Shown here: positions 35,496-45,600 of the stretch, piece after piece | Position numbering within the stretch: position 1 is the stretch's first letter | Layout: each line of letters opens with the position of its first letter | Origin: Brachypodius melanocephalos | Lineage: Eukaryota > Chordata > Aves > Passeriformes > Pycnonotidae | Direction of reading: 5' to 3' | DNA: 64,000 nucleotides | Assembly: GCA_013398615.1 (NCBI GenBank) | Contig: VZSR01000055.1 | Location: 4,850,717-4,914,716 of the forward strand | Translations under genes and position numbers: made by a program | Notes under the pieces: model-generated | Seen by the model: only the letters and a program-made list of their open reading frames with translations | Told to the model about the DNA's origin: nothing | The model's database searches: none

Positions 35496-35819
35496 GCTCC
35501 ACATGTTCCAGAAAAATCAGAATGGAAGAACACCCTCTTAATAGAATAAAAACATTTGCTACAGTGAAATATCTCTGCCCTGCTTCAAACAAAGGGGAGC
35601 AATCAAATGAAAACAAATTAAAAACCAGCAAAGAATTCCCCATAAAGTGGAATAATTAAATAGAACATTAATGAGGAGGAAAAAAAAAATCCATTAATAC
35701 AAACTTGCTTACAACCGCCTACACATGTTTTTGAAAAGACTGTCCCCAGTTTATCCTACCTTCATGTAAAAATAAGATGTTTTATGCTTCCTACAAGCAA
35801 AAAAGAAGAATAACATAGA

Positions 35820-36180
35820 ATAGCTGCAGCCATTGTGGCTTACCTCTGAAGTCATCAGTTCATGTAGCCATGCCCTTAAACACATTTCAGCCTTACTGTC
35901 ACCATCCAAGGCAGCACAGCACTGCACAATTTCTCTGACTGTAATTAAACAGCTCATTTCCTTTTATTTAATCCTGAAAAGCAATCAGATGTTATTAGCA
36001 GGTGGAGGTTTTAATGCCAGTTTATTAGCAGCACTGACTCGGTGCCTGCTGATAGTTACTGTGAAGGCCAAAAGGTTAACAAGACTTGGCTGGGGTGTTG
36101 CAGACTGCCAGGTGTTTTCATTGTGGCTGATGGAGCAAAGCCAATTGAAATTATCAGGTTTTAGCCACTAGCAACTCTTC
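35820..36180. other. Candidate conserved non-coding (enhancer-like) block
   Basis: Repeat-free sequence with a dense array of developmental transcription-factor-type cores. The decamer TTATTAGCAG occurs twice, at 35992-36001 and 36022-36031. E-box-type cores occur in CAGATG and CAGGTG, with further AT-homeodomain cores (GTAATTAAAC, TTTAATGCC) and a TTGGC...GCCAG pair near 36088-36112. The motifs are seen directly; regulatory function and conservation are inference only. Confidence 0.3.
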
Positions 36181-36220
36181 CTTGCAACGTGGAAACTTGA
36201 TTTTCCTTAAACACAAAATT

Positions 36221-36236
36221 AAAAAAAAAAAAAAAA
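36221..36236 (+). repeat. Poly(A) run, 16 bases
   Basis: Uninterrupted A16. Its complement gives the phenylalanine run in the minus-strand frame covering it. Confidence 0.85.
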
Positions 36237-37559
36237 TTAGTTCTTTTCTTCCTGTCTCTTGCTGCAACAACTGCCACATATTTTGTAATCATTAGATCCA
36301 ATAGCAGCCAGCTTTTCTCTTTGATTCCAGCAGCTTCCTCACAAAATAGGAGTACAAGAATAGTGTAGCACTTTAAAGTAATAAGGATCTGTTCAACAAA
36401 ATAAAGTTTCACAGCTTTCTGAATTCTGTAAACAGTGTTTAAGGCACACAACAGGTGTTAAAATTTTTCTGGAGGAGTTTTAATTGCCTAATTCATATCT
36501 GTAGAGTTGTAATAAAATAACAAAAATATGATTAAATATCAGGAAAGCAGGATGCATGGATAATAAAAGAAATGCACACTGTGGTTTTGGACTGAATACA
36601 CAGGTATTTGGTCCAAAATAAAACAGATGGCAAACCAAACACATAAGCATCCACTTTATCTTGCAGTTCCTGTGGTTCTCTGATTGCTTTTATTTATTTT
36701 GTATATGTAAAATTAGGCAGATGAAAGACAGAGGTGAGAGATTCATGTTCCCCAAACTCATTGTTAGAGAGGAAAAAAACCAAAACAAGTTCTCTTATGC
36801 ACAGCAGTGTTCTGAAAAACACATCCATCAAACCCAAGTAAATGGTATTATTTGAGTTTACAGGTTGTTCCCTTGTACTCCTTCCTATTTAGGAATACAC
36901 TCTAACCAGAGAGTTCACCAAAGCACGACTCTGGTCTTTTAGGGTTGTCATTTTGAACATGTGTTTGTCTCTACAAGCATTTCAAAGGGTTCCAAAGGCC
37001 AGAGCGAAGTTCTCACCACACTGACACCAAAAGCAGCTTTGGCAAAGCCAGGATTTTACAATAAAAACAGCTACTTCCAAATAGAAGGATAACCACTGTG
37101 GGCAGGGAGGGCAGGGGGATTTCTGTGCAACAGAGACATCTGAAAATTATTTTCCAGATGAATTCTGCTTCCCGAGGAGTTTGTGTCTTTGAGGGCTTGT
37201 CTTGCCAGAGCCACAAAGCATTTCAGGCAGTTTATTTGAAAATCGTGTTATTAAACTGTTCAGCCTCATTCCCTGCCTGTCCATTCTACTGCATCTTCTG
37301 TTCAGAGCCCTATCATTCTCACGGTGCTGCTAATGACAACAGAAATCTCTGTTTCTGGTAGAAACTTCAGAGAGATAAAGCTGAAATACCCTATGAGCAC
37401 AAAAGGCGCATTAGGAGCATATATTTGTGACACAAAGACAACAACTTCCCCGGGTAAATTTTTCCCAGTGTTTGTCCCACTTCCTGGTGGAAAAACACAT
37501 TCAACCCTTAATATGAAGCTGGAATTTTCCACATTCCACCATCTGCCCCTTGTCTCTCC
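36237..37559. other. Unique non-coding sequence
   Basis: No gene or recognised transposon. Frames are at most 96 codons. Confidence 0.55.
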
Positions 37560-37860
37560 TCCTGTCATTGTGCCCCTCTGAACAGAGCCCAGCTGTCCTG
37601 GCAGTTTCCATCCACTCCATCACTTTGTGCTTTCCACATCTCACCAGCTGAGCTGCAACCAGAGATTGTGCCAAAGGCCCTGCTGATGTCAAGGGAAACA
37701 GCAAGCACTCATCTGATCCTAGAAGGCACCCAGGGAATGCCCTTTTTGCACTGGATAAATCTGCTCTGGCTCTTTCCACTGACCTGTTCACGTGTGTGGG
37801 GATGGAGGATTTGCTCCCTGACCCACCCAGGGCCTGAAGCGAAGCTGAGCAGAGGTAATC
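37560..37860 (-). mobile_element. CR1 LINE fragment, reverse-transcriptase region
   Basis: On the minus strand the block TTGCTGTTTCCCTTGACATC, followed by CAGCAGGGCCTTTGGCAC, matches the CR1 reverse-transcriptase coding stretch for VxxLDFSRAFDT. Further on, CAGCTGGTGAGATGTGGAA and GATGGAGTGGATGGAAACTG continue the CR1 order. Upstream on the minus strand, GGGAGCAAATCCTCCA corresponds to the CR1 GTGATGGAGCAGATCCTC region. It is heavily decayed with indels and stops. It covers nearly the same part of CR1 as 28478-29500 but is a separate, shorter fossil. Confidence 0.65.
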
Positions 37861-39372
37861 ACCTCCTGAATGCTCAACTCATCCCTGAAATCAGTCAAGA
37901 GTTTTGCAAGGTTTCCCTCTGTTTTGCAAATGTAAACAAGGCCCAGTTCATTGCCATCATAATTACTATCATATATCTGTCTTCTGGAGGAACCTCTAAT
38001 ATTCCTCAGTAAGCAACTTTTTGCTGTTAAATTGTTTGAAATCCAGCAGTAGCCTTATACAATGCATTTTTATTAGCACATTAGCCAAGAAATGATTCAA
38101 GAACATAACAGCTTTTCTGAAGTGGATTTAAATTATCGTCAATCATTCAATAAACTCTAGCAGAATTCCCCCCTTTTGCACATTCTGTCAAACACTGCTG
38201 CATGTTTTCCTGACTAAGGCTTATGGTGGCCAAAAGGCATCTTTAAGAAGAGATGTCAAACTTGGGCATGTGGGATATGGTATGTACTTCAAAAGGCAAA
38301 TTTTTTCTTGGAGTTTATCCCCCTCTCCCATTATTTCATTTTTCATCAACACTGCAGTCTTCACAAGAATGGCATGTCATCATTTTTCAAAATATATTTT
38401 GACATATTGCTCAAGTAATCACAGCCACCAGTTTTAGCAATTTAGTGAAATATATATTTACTTTTCTCAATGTTCTTCTGCTCAGTTTTTTCCATGGAGT
38501 TTTGCTTTTTCTCTCAATGCAATCCAACCCTATAACAGCCTTCTATTCATGTACAAATTGTGTTTGAGCTACCCAGGAATCCAGTTTGGCTGTGCAGCAA
38601 TCCTACAGTCACTTGGCAGAGACACAGCACTCTTCCTTGGTTAATCCAGAAATATTTCTGACTCTGTAAAACCACCGAGACCCAAAGCAGAGTGAAATGT
38701 GCATTGCAACATCCTCACTGCAGGCAGATGCTAAAATGGCCAAGGCTGAGCAGAGGGCACTGCAGCCCAAGTGTGAGGTCTCTGACAAACACCACACAGA
38801 TTTAAATTAATTCTGTCTGATCCTGACAAAATGTTAAGTCAGGACAAATGCAGTAATCCTGTACTCACTCCAATTACTGAGTCATTTCAGAGCAAGGTAC
38901 AGCCTTGTTTCAGCCTCTTCCCGTGAAAATAAAATTAAACCATTTATCATTTGGAATTATCCATGGTCTTATCACAACTTGTAATTTACCGTATATTATA
39001 CGCCTCACTTTTCCTTGGCATTTAAATTTAGCACATGGACATTTTTTTATTAGACAATAATCACCCAATGCTTCCAGCTTAGTAAAAGCTCACAAAGCAA
39101 CAGGAATTGTGTTAGATAATGTGGTACAAGTCATCCAGGTTAGAAGAATGCTTTCCAAAAAGTAATTATATATTTATATCCTTTGACTAAATAATGTCTA
39201 GCTAGTACTGCTAAGATTTATAACAGGACCATGGTGTATGGGATTCTGGGAATGTGGCCTGGGAGCCCAAATTTTCTTTTAACCTCTATGTTAGCAGCTT
39301 CATATACATGGGCATATATGCACATAGCTTATCTATGGGATAAAAAATATTTCAAATATTATTAAGATGTGT

Positions 39373-39419
39373 TCCTTTTTCTCTCTCTCTCTTTTTTTTT
39401 TGGTTTTTTTGTTTTTTTG
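39373..39419 (+). repeat. Pyrimidine tract, (CT)n and T-rich
   Basis: CTCTCTCTCTC followed by T runs interrupted only by G. Low complexity. Confidence 0.85.
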
Positions 39420-39635
39420 TAAAATATCAGTAAGACTGTAGAACCAGGGTGTGACTTTCAAAAAAACAGTCAAAGGAATGTTCTATTCCTTTTGAAACAA
39501 GAGGTTTAAGTTTGCTTTTACTAAAAATTCGTGGCACTAGGCTTCAGAGAAAATAGACCAAGTAGGTGAGTGATTAAAAACCTCTCCCCTGCTGGACACA
39601 GGGAACAATGAAAAGCAGCAAGAATGGATCTGTTT

Positions 39636-39667
39636 ATAAATAAATAAATATATAAATATATATATTT
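39636..39667 (+). repeat. (TAAA)n/(TA)n microsatellite
   Basis: Three to four TAAA units grade into TATATA. Confidence 0.85.
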
Positions 39668-41675
39668 CCAGAGAAGCCCAATCACAAATTTGAAAATATT
39701 ACAAAGCGAGAAATGGGAGGGAATGTAACAGATTCAGCACAGTTGGAGCTAAGTAAAGAATCTGACAATCTGACAGCTTCACAAACATCATGTAGAGAAT
39801 TCACCCAAGTAAGCTTGAATATGGATGCCAAGGTACGGAAAGCCAACTAAAATTGTTTGGTCCACAGGTAATAACAAAGTGTCATGGGTAATTTCCTGGA
39901 CACGAAACTTCCTTTTTCCCATATTTTCCAAACTTTGCAAGGAAAAACATGAGGTTTAAGAGTTTGACAGCACAGGCAAAGAAGACGAAAGTGGAAAGGG
40001 ATGAGCAAAATCTAGAAACAACACGGCAGATCAACCATGCAAGAACATTCAACAGCACCCAGGTTTTGTGAAGCTCTGTAAAGGTGCAAATGTAATTTAT
40101 ATAATTCTGCTCCTTGTCTTTTTTGTTTGTCTCCTTCCACCACTAGAGCCTGTCTTTTAGAACAGGAACTTGTCTCTGGAACAAGGCTTGTTATTTCGTT
40201 GTGTGTTTTATTCAGTTTCAGCAAAATCAGTCCCCGAATGGATGAGATTCCTCACGGTATTACTTCAATATAAATGTTAAACAACAATATTATTGTTATG
40301 CCATATAGCTGATCCACATCAAGGGATTTGGAGTTGATTCATTCATCATTGTCAGGCAGGCAGTTTAAATTCCATTCGAGCCCACATGGAACAGCCCAAG
40401 AATAACGTGATCACTTTTTAAGGATGTGAAAGGAAAAGGGGGTCTTGGGAACAATTCAGAATGAAGGAAGCTCACTTAAAAGCTGCAGCTCTACAGCTTA
40501 ATTCAAATTACTGTCTCTCATTGGCTGCATCTCTGGGCTGGACTGCAGCTCCAAAGATTTGTCTGCAGGGCACTCCTCAAGGTGTAGGAGTGAAACATTG
40601 GGGGAAGGATGCCCTGTGCTCCCCTGGCCCTTCTGCCACATGCCAAAGCCGTGATGCCATGGACTGGTTTCAGCCAAACAAGGTGAAAATTGCTCCCAAA
40701 GTGACACAGTGCCTGCTGCCACAGCAGTCAGTGACATTTCACAGGCAGCTGGCATTTGGAGTTGTCGGGGGTTGGATTTTTGGGTTCCTCCCGGCATGGT
40801 GCTGAGACTTTCCTTGCCTTGAACTCAGTGACAGCCAGCAGGGCAACACAGCGAGAGAAGCACCACCTTGCCAAAGAGAACATCAGGAAACAACCTCTAA
40901 TTCCAGCATGTTTGCCTGGGAAACAAAACCACTGAGCTCTCCAGTGGGCTCCCTTGGCTCCTCAGCCATCCAGCAGATTAAGACTGGAAGGTTTCATAAA
41001 GCATTTCCTAGAGACCACTGAATTTCTTTGGTGTATGAACACTTCTTTCTGCACGCACATTAAAGCTTCAGTGCCCTTCTTGCCTCAGCACTCGACTTTT
41101 CCCCCTGCAAGAACATGTAGACCTAAATTTTCATCCTTGATATCATTTCCAAATAACTTTTCAGGAAGTCCTTCTGCTCTAGCAGTCACCATATATCATC
41201 TGAAATGGCATCTCTGCCACCAAAATCAAACTGCATTAGGCTCCAACACAGCCACCAGGCCTAGAACTGAATTAAAGTTTACAGATAATCTGAAAGCAAG
41301 AACACTGAGCTTTATCTGGCTCCAATTTCACTCAAGGCCTTACTTATTCTTACTTATGATGGCATGCAAGCAACATCCTGCAAAGCCCAGGATATATTAC
41401 CCAAACAAGCTTAATTCCTTTCCTTGACAGCATACTTCAAATTGGGTACCAGAGATAAGCAATTTGGGAATTATCTTTTTTTTCTTGGATACAAATTAGT
41501 GGACTATCTTAGCATGGCAGTCAGGGACCAAAGGCAATTTAATTGGATGAAATACAAAACCAAGGTCCTGACTCTCCATGTTCAGTGAAAAACCCAAGGG
41601 ATTCTTGCAAGTTTGAGCATTCAGCCTGTGTTTTCTCTAAATGCCAAATGAGATTAAATTCTGAATATCATGTTG

Positions 41676-41867
41676 CACCAGGGGAGGTTTAGATTGGGTA
41701 TTAGGGAAAATTTCCTCATGGAAAGGATTGTTAGGCACTCGAAGAGGCTGCCTGTGTGAGTCACCATCCCTGGAGGTTTTTAAAAGATGAGGGACTCAAG
41801 GGCATGATTTATTGGTGGACTTGGAAGTTTGGACTTGATCTTAAAAGCCTAAAAAATTCTGTGATGT
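41676..41867 (+). mobile_element. CR1 LINE fragment, 3' region
   Basis: Clear collinear match to the avian CR1 3' end: GGGGAGGTTTAGATTGGGTA, GGAAAGGATTGTTAGGCA, GAGGCTGCCTGTG, AGTCACCATCCCTGGAGGT, TTTAAAAGATGAGGGACTC, GGTGGACTTGG and ATTCTGTGATG. The tail shows that the true 3' end is present. The copy is 5'-truncated and has lost part of the GATGATC...TTCCAACC segment before the tail. Non-coding part of the element, + strand. Confidence 0.92.
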
Positions 41868-42503
41868 ATTTGACTTGCACTGTACTTCTCATTTGGAAAA
41901 TTCCATATTCCAGGTCAAAAAAAAAAAAAAAAATCTGTGAAATGCTGGTGGATTGCTTATGAAATTCTTCACAAGAAAAAACATGACAAATTCAGCTTAA
42001 GATATCACTAAGCATTAAGAGTGACAGTAGATTGTAAAAGAAGAAGTTAGCATAGGTACATCTAAAAGCATGATTCCAAAATTTAGTGTTTTTTCTGTAC
42101 GGTGCAATGAATTTGATGTGGTAAAGCAGTTTTGCCTCTTTAAAAAAAAAGACACAACAGAATTTTTCTCTCTCTGCAGCAACAGTTTCATCTCTTTTTT
42201 TTTCTTTCTTTTCATTTTACCTAACAGCTGTGGGGTCAACAAGTACACTCCCCACAGAAAAATATTTTCTTTTATTTCTAAACGCTGTACTTGCTTGCCA
42301 GTTACCTTCACTAAGGAAAGAGCAGCAGCTGAGCACTCAGCAGTCCCTGAACTCCTGCATCTTTCCCATTGCGTGCTGGGGTACCCAAGGGCAGGAAAAC
42401 AACTCTCTCAAACGCCTGACTAATGCACTCAGCTTGAAAGAGACACGGGTGTCGTCCCTGGCCTCTGGAATGTTTGGGGGCAGCGGGAGGAGAACAGAGG
42501 AAA

Positions 42504-42526
42504 GGGCAGGGAGAGGGGGAGAGGGG
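42504..42526 (+). other. G-quadruplex motif in purine tract
   Basis: Four G tracts (GGG, GGG, GGGGG, GGGG) are separated by 2-3-base loops inside a 55-base tract that is almost all purine (about 42476-42530). This fits the canonical quadruplex rule; actual folding is inferred. Confidence 0.7.
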
Positions 42527-42698
42527 AGGCAGAACACGCTGTGCTGTTGCTGTGCCACGGGAGATGCAACTGTGCCGTGTTTGTTTACTAACAGAGATGT
42601 CAAATGCTTGCTTGATGCTTGGGAATTTTCATATTCTGTCCAGGGATTTGACTGCACTCTTATGGTTGAGGAACTTCCTGAGGGTTATGGGGTGCAGA

Positions 42699-42742
42699 TT
42701 TTCTTTTCTTCTTCTTCTTTTTTTATATTTTTTTTTTTTTTA
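42699..42742 (+). repeat. Pyrimidine/T-rich tract
   Basis: TTCTTTTCTTCTTCTTC grading into T runs, interrupted only by TATA. Confidence 0.85.
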
Positions 42743-43400
42743 CTCCCTGTAATTTTGCTGACTTCTGCCTAAAACCAGATGTCTAGAACTCACAAAATTA
42801 TTGTTAATAAAAGCACAATAATCCGCCAAAGTAGCCCAAGAGACTTCTCCTGAGAGCTGCACACAACCTTTGCATGTTTCTGATGGCAAAAGGGAATACA
42901 AGCCTGCCCAAGACAGGCAGTCTTTGGGATTTCATCCTTCCTCTCCAAGGAAGGAGTGAACTGGAAGAGAAGTAGTTCAATCTTTCTGCTGAGGGCAGGG
43001 TTTTAAAGCCAGTGGGTGAGGAAGGGAGGTGGACAATGCAGGATACAGGAACCACTGAAATTTATGTACAATATATTCAGTTGATCACCACTGAGGTTGT
43101 AATAAACCAAGTATAAATGTCATAACAACTGCTGAGAATGATTTTTGTTAATCACCATTTGTAAAAAACAGTCTGCTCACTACACATCTCACAAAGAAAA
43201 TGCAGCACATGATGTTTTAGGGATTTAGAAGAGAAATAAAAAGGGTTTCCTGATGCCTGCAAGTTTACTGATCCTATGAAGGGAAACCCAAAACAAATGA
43301 GAAACAGAAGTTTTCTTCTGATCAACACTTTTTAAAGGCCAACTTTTTTTTTGCCAGAGATGCTTTTTGCTCTTGCTTCAGACTGGTTTTGTTCTTCTAG

Positions 43401-43418
43401 TTTTTTTTTTTTTTTTTT
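43401..43418 (+). repeat. Poly(T) run, 18 bases
   Basis: Uninterrupted T18 followed by CCC. No retroposon body is recognised next to it. Confidence 0.85.
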
Positions 43419-44070
43419 CCCAGTATTTCTTTTTTAAGCTTGTGTCTGAAGCACCCCCACTGTCCCTCACTGTGATCCTGGTCACTCGTGGATCAAGAGA
43501 GCAGAGGAGGGACAAGCCCTGACCAGCCTCAGCTCCATGCCATGCTCTGATCACAGCGATGCTCTTTTGACTGCTTTGTGCCATCATGCGGCCACAGGCA
43601 GCAACGAACCAATTTTAAACAATTCCAAACGAGGAGAAAATGGGACAGAAAGAGCAGGAAAGCATCATCCAGCCCTCCCTCTCCATCAGGAGCTCGGGGC
43701 TCCTCGAGTGACACTGCCCTGCCTCTCCCTGCACGGCTGCTACCAAGCCAAATGAGGGGTTATAAACTTTATGCCCGTGGTCAATGTGTTGCTGCCACAA
43801 AAATCAAACCCTAATGCATCTCCAGAGAGTTCTACATCTCCAGCAGGTGCCTTTATCCCCTGGCAGAGCAGAGAGGAGCTCCATCCTGCTCGGCTGCTGC
43901 CGAGGAGGTGCTGACTGAGTACCCTGCCAAATGAATCACGCTGATGAGCTGTCTGCAGCACACTGCCCGGGGCCCGGCACACAGGGGTCACCTTTACACA
44001 CAGCAGCACAGGAAAATTACAATTTCAAAACACATTCAGACACTTAGACTAAAATAGCAGACCTGGCCGT

Positions 44071-44107
44071 TTTCGGGAGCGGCGCTTAACGCAATTTCAG
44101 GAGCGGC
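44071..44107 (+). repeat. 24-bp CpG-rich tandem duplication
   Basis: TTTCGGGAGCGGC (44071-44083) recurs as TTTCAGGAGCGGC (44095-44107), 24 bases apart with 12 of 13 positions identical. CpGs are locally enriched, unlike the flanks. Confidence 0.6.
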
Positions 44108-44199
44108 TGAGAGGAATTTTCTGCTGCTCTGAATGATCAGGGCTGAGGAGAGCGATCCAGGCTGGAACAGCTGATGCTCCAAACACATGGGGCTTGTGG

Positions 44200-44652
44200 T
44201 GATGCCTTAGGAAGGAAGGTTGACCTGAAACAGAGACTGGACAGAGCTACAGAATAAAGTGGGTGTTTATTGAAAGGCCTCCAGGATTCACCTTGGGCAA
44301 GACAGGGCTTGACCAGGGCTACACCCAAGGTGGACTAAGAATGGTCACAAAAAATGGGTGACCAGTCATGAAATCTTACATTTTTATCAGTTTTGGTCCA
44401 TTTGCATATTGGGGTTTAATTGTCCAATTCCAGCTCCAGGTTGTGAGGTCCCATCCTTCTTGTTCCTCCCTCCAGCCCACCCTTGTTTGTGCTTTTGGGG
44501 CTGAAAGTTGTCCTTGGCCCTCAGCAGCAAAAGGATTTGTTTTGTCTCCCTACTCTGTGCAGAGAGGTGACTGGCACTTCATATGAGGCTCAGAACTATG
44601 TCCCTAGGCAGCACAGAATCTGAAAACATGAAAGCTAAACCTTAAGGCATCA
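44200..44652 (-). mobile_element. Complete solo LTR (LTR-A family)
   Basis: The 453-bp element on the minus strand begins TGATGCCTTAAGG (high end) and ends CCTAAGGCATCA (low end), giving a 10-bp terminal inverted repeat. Flanks are GTGG (44196-44199) and GTGG (44653-44656), a perfect 4-bp target duplication. Its 3' part is homologous to 7850-8026. The poly(A) signal AATAAA lies on the minus strand (TTTATT on +, 44266-44271). A U3-type octamer ATGCAAAT sits next to a CCAAT box (minus strand, 44400-44413). Four-base duplications are typical of gammaretrovirus-like (class I) ERVs, so that class is inferred. No internal genes are present. Confidence 0.85.
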
Positions 44653-44913
44653 GTGGCACCGTGGCATAAAAAAACTGATGGGCACAAGGCAGTCCCACAG
44701 GTCAGGCTGGCCAGACCACAAACACAACCCACAAAATCAAACCCTGGGATCGATTCAGGGATGCCCAACTGCAGAGCCACCTCTCCTCAATCCATGCATA
44801 TAAATATTGAAGGCTCTAAATGGCTTGTGCCATTTTGTGCCATTTCATACAATGAAATACAATTAGGCTGTTGAGCTACACAAAATGAAGGAGCTGGGCT
44901 TTAACTTAAACAT

Positions 44914-45600
44914 TTATTCATAGAGCTTAAAGGCAGACGAGACCCTTACAGTTATTTTGAATGACCTCCTGTGTGCCACAGACCACTAAATTTTGCCCAG
45001 TTACCAATGAAAAAAGCCCAGTAACTTTTGAACAGCTAAAGGATGCCACCCACAGAGGGATTCAGTCTTGATTAAAAATAAAAAAACAAAAACAAACCAG
45101 CAACTCAGGGGACAACATTTCTCTTGGGAGCTTGTACTCTGCACAGTTAAAACTGTGCGTCATTTGAGTTTGGCATCAACTTCCACTGACTGACCTGTTG
45201 TGTCTTTCCATGCCCATTGGAAGAGCCCATTACTACCCATTAATTTCTCTTGTCAAATTGCATCCACATTTTGCAATCGAGTCATCCCATAGCCATCTTT
45301 TTGAGACCTACACAGACTGTAGGTCTGAACTGGTTTTGAATTTCTCATTGCTAAGTCCTCTCTAGTCTCTGGATGATTTTGGAGACTGTTTTCTACACTG
45401 GCTGTAGTTTCTAACACTGGACCACAGAACAATGTTTCAAGAACTGAGAAAAAAAAAACCAGATCTTTGCCAACGCATTAGACAGATAAAAATCCTTCTT
45501 TTATTACCTCCTACTCCGTAATTCCTTATCAACAGCCTACATCTCAGTAGGCCTCTGAAACAACCTTGCATTGAAGGCTTGAGATTGTCTGATGCCAAAA
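44914..45600 (-). mobile_element. Ancient amniote CR1 LINE fragment
   Basis: The plus strand follows the reverse complement of a deep CR1 lineage well known from turtle and crocodilian genomes. Ordered landmarks are ATTCATAGAGCTTAAAGGC, GACCTCCTGTGTGCCACAG, AAATTTTGCCCAGTTACC, TTCAGTCTTGATTAAA, AAGAGCCCATTACTACC, TGAATTTCTCATTGC and, further on, TTTATTACCTCCTACTCC. In the remembered consensus the first three read ATTCATAGATTTTAAGGCC, GACCTCCTGCATAACACAG and AATTTCACCCAGTAATTCC. The 3' end of the element is at the low coordinate. Spacing is kept over about 500 bases, so this is a long though diverged survivor. The far end beyond about 45500 is uncertain. An A-rich patch at 45071-45097 is internal. 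Confidence 0.75.

Larger units (their letters stand above)
29501..35819. other. Unique non-coding sequence
   Basis: No established gene. It contains a protein-like 87-codon minus frame (30250-30513) and a 171-codon minus frame (31239-31754), both discussed under findings. AT-dinucleotide-rich sequence lies at 32024-32054, a (GACA)n run at 35399-35417 and a T18 run at 35478-35495. Confidence 0.5.
37861..41675. other. Unique non-coding sequence
   Basis: No gene is recognised. The longest frame (40954-41427 +, 157 codons) shows no domain I know. A pyrimidine tract and an AT microsatellite are listed separately. Confidence 0.55.
41868..44199. other. Unique non-coding sequence with purine and pyrimidine tracts
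   Basis: No gene is recognised. An A17 run lies at 41917-41933. The 180-codon + frame at 42230-42772 ends inside a T-rich tract that supplies its phenylalanine run, so it is probably chance. The G-quadruplex motif, T-rich tracts and CpG-rich duplication in this stretch are listed separately. Confidence 0.55.

Noticed and set aside
39000..39030. TACCGTATATTATACGCC motif resembling DNA-transposon termini
   Set aside because: No matching inverted end or target duplication was found nearby.
42230..42772. 180-codon plus-strand frame
   Set aside because: It runs through a purine tract and ends in a T-rich tract that supplies its serine/phenylalanine run. Composition explains it and no family is recognised.
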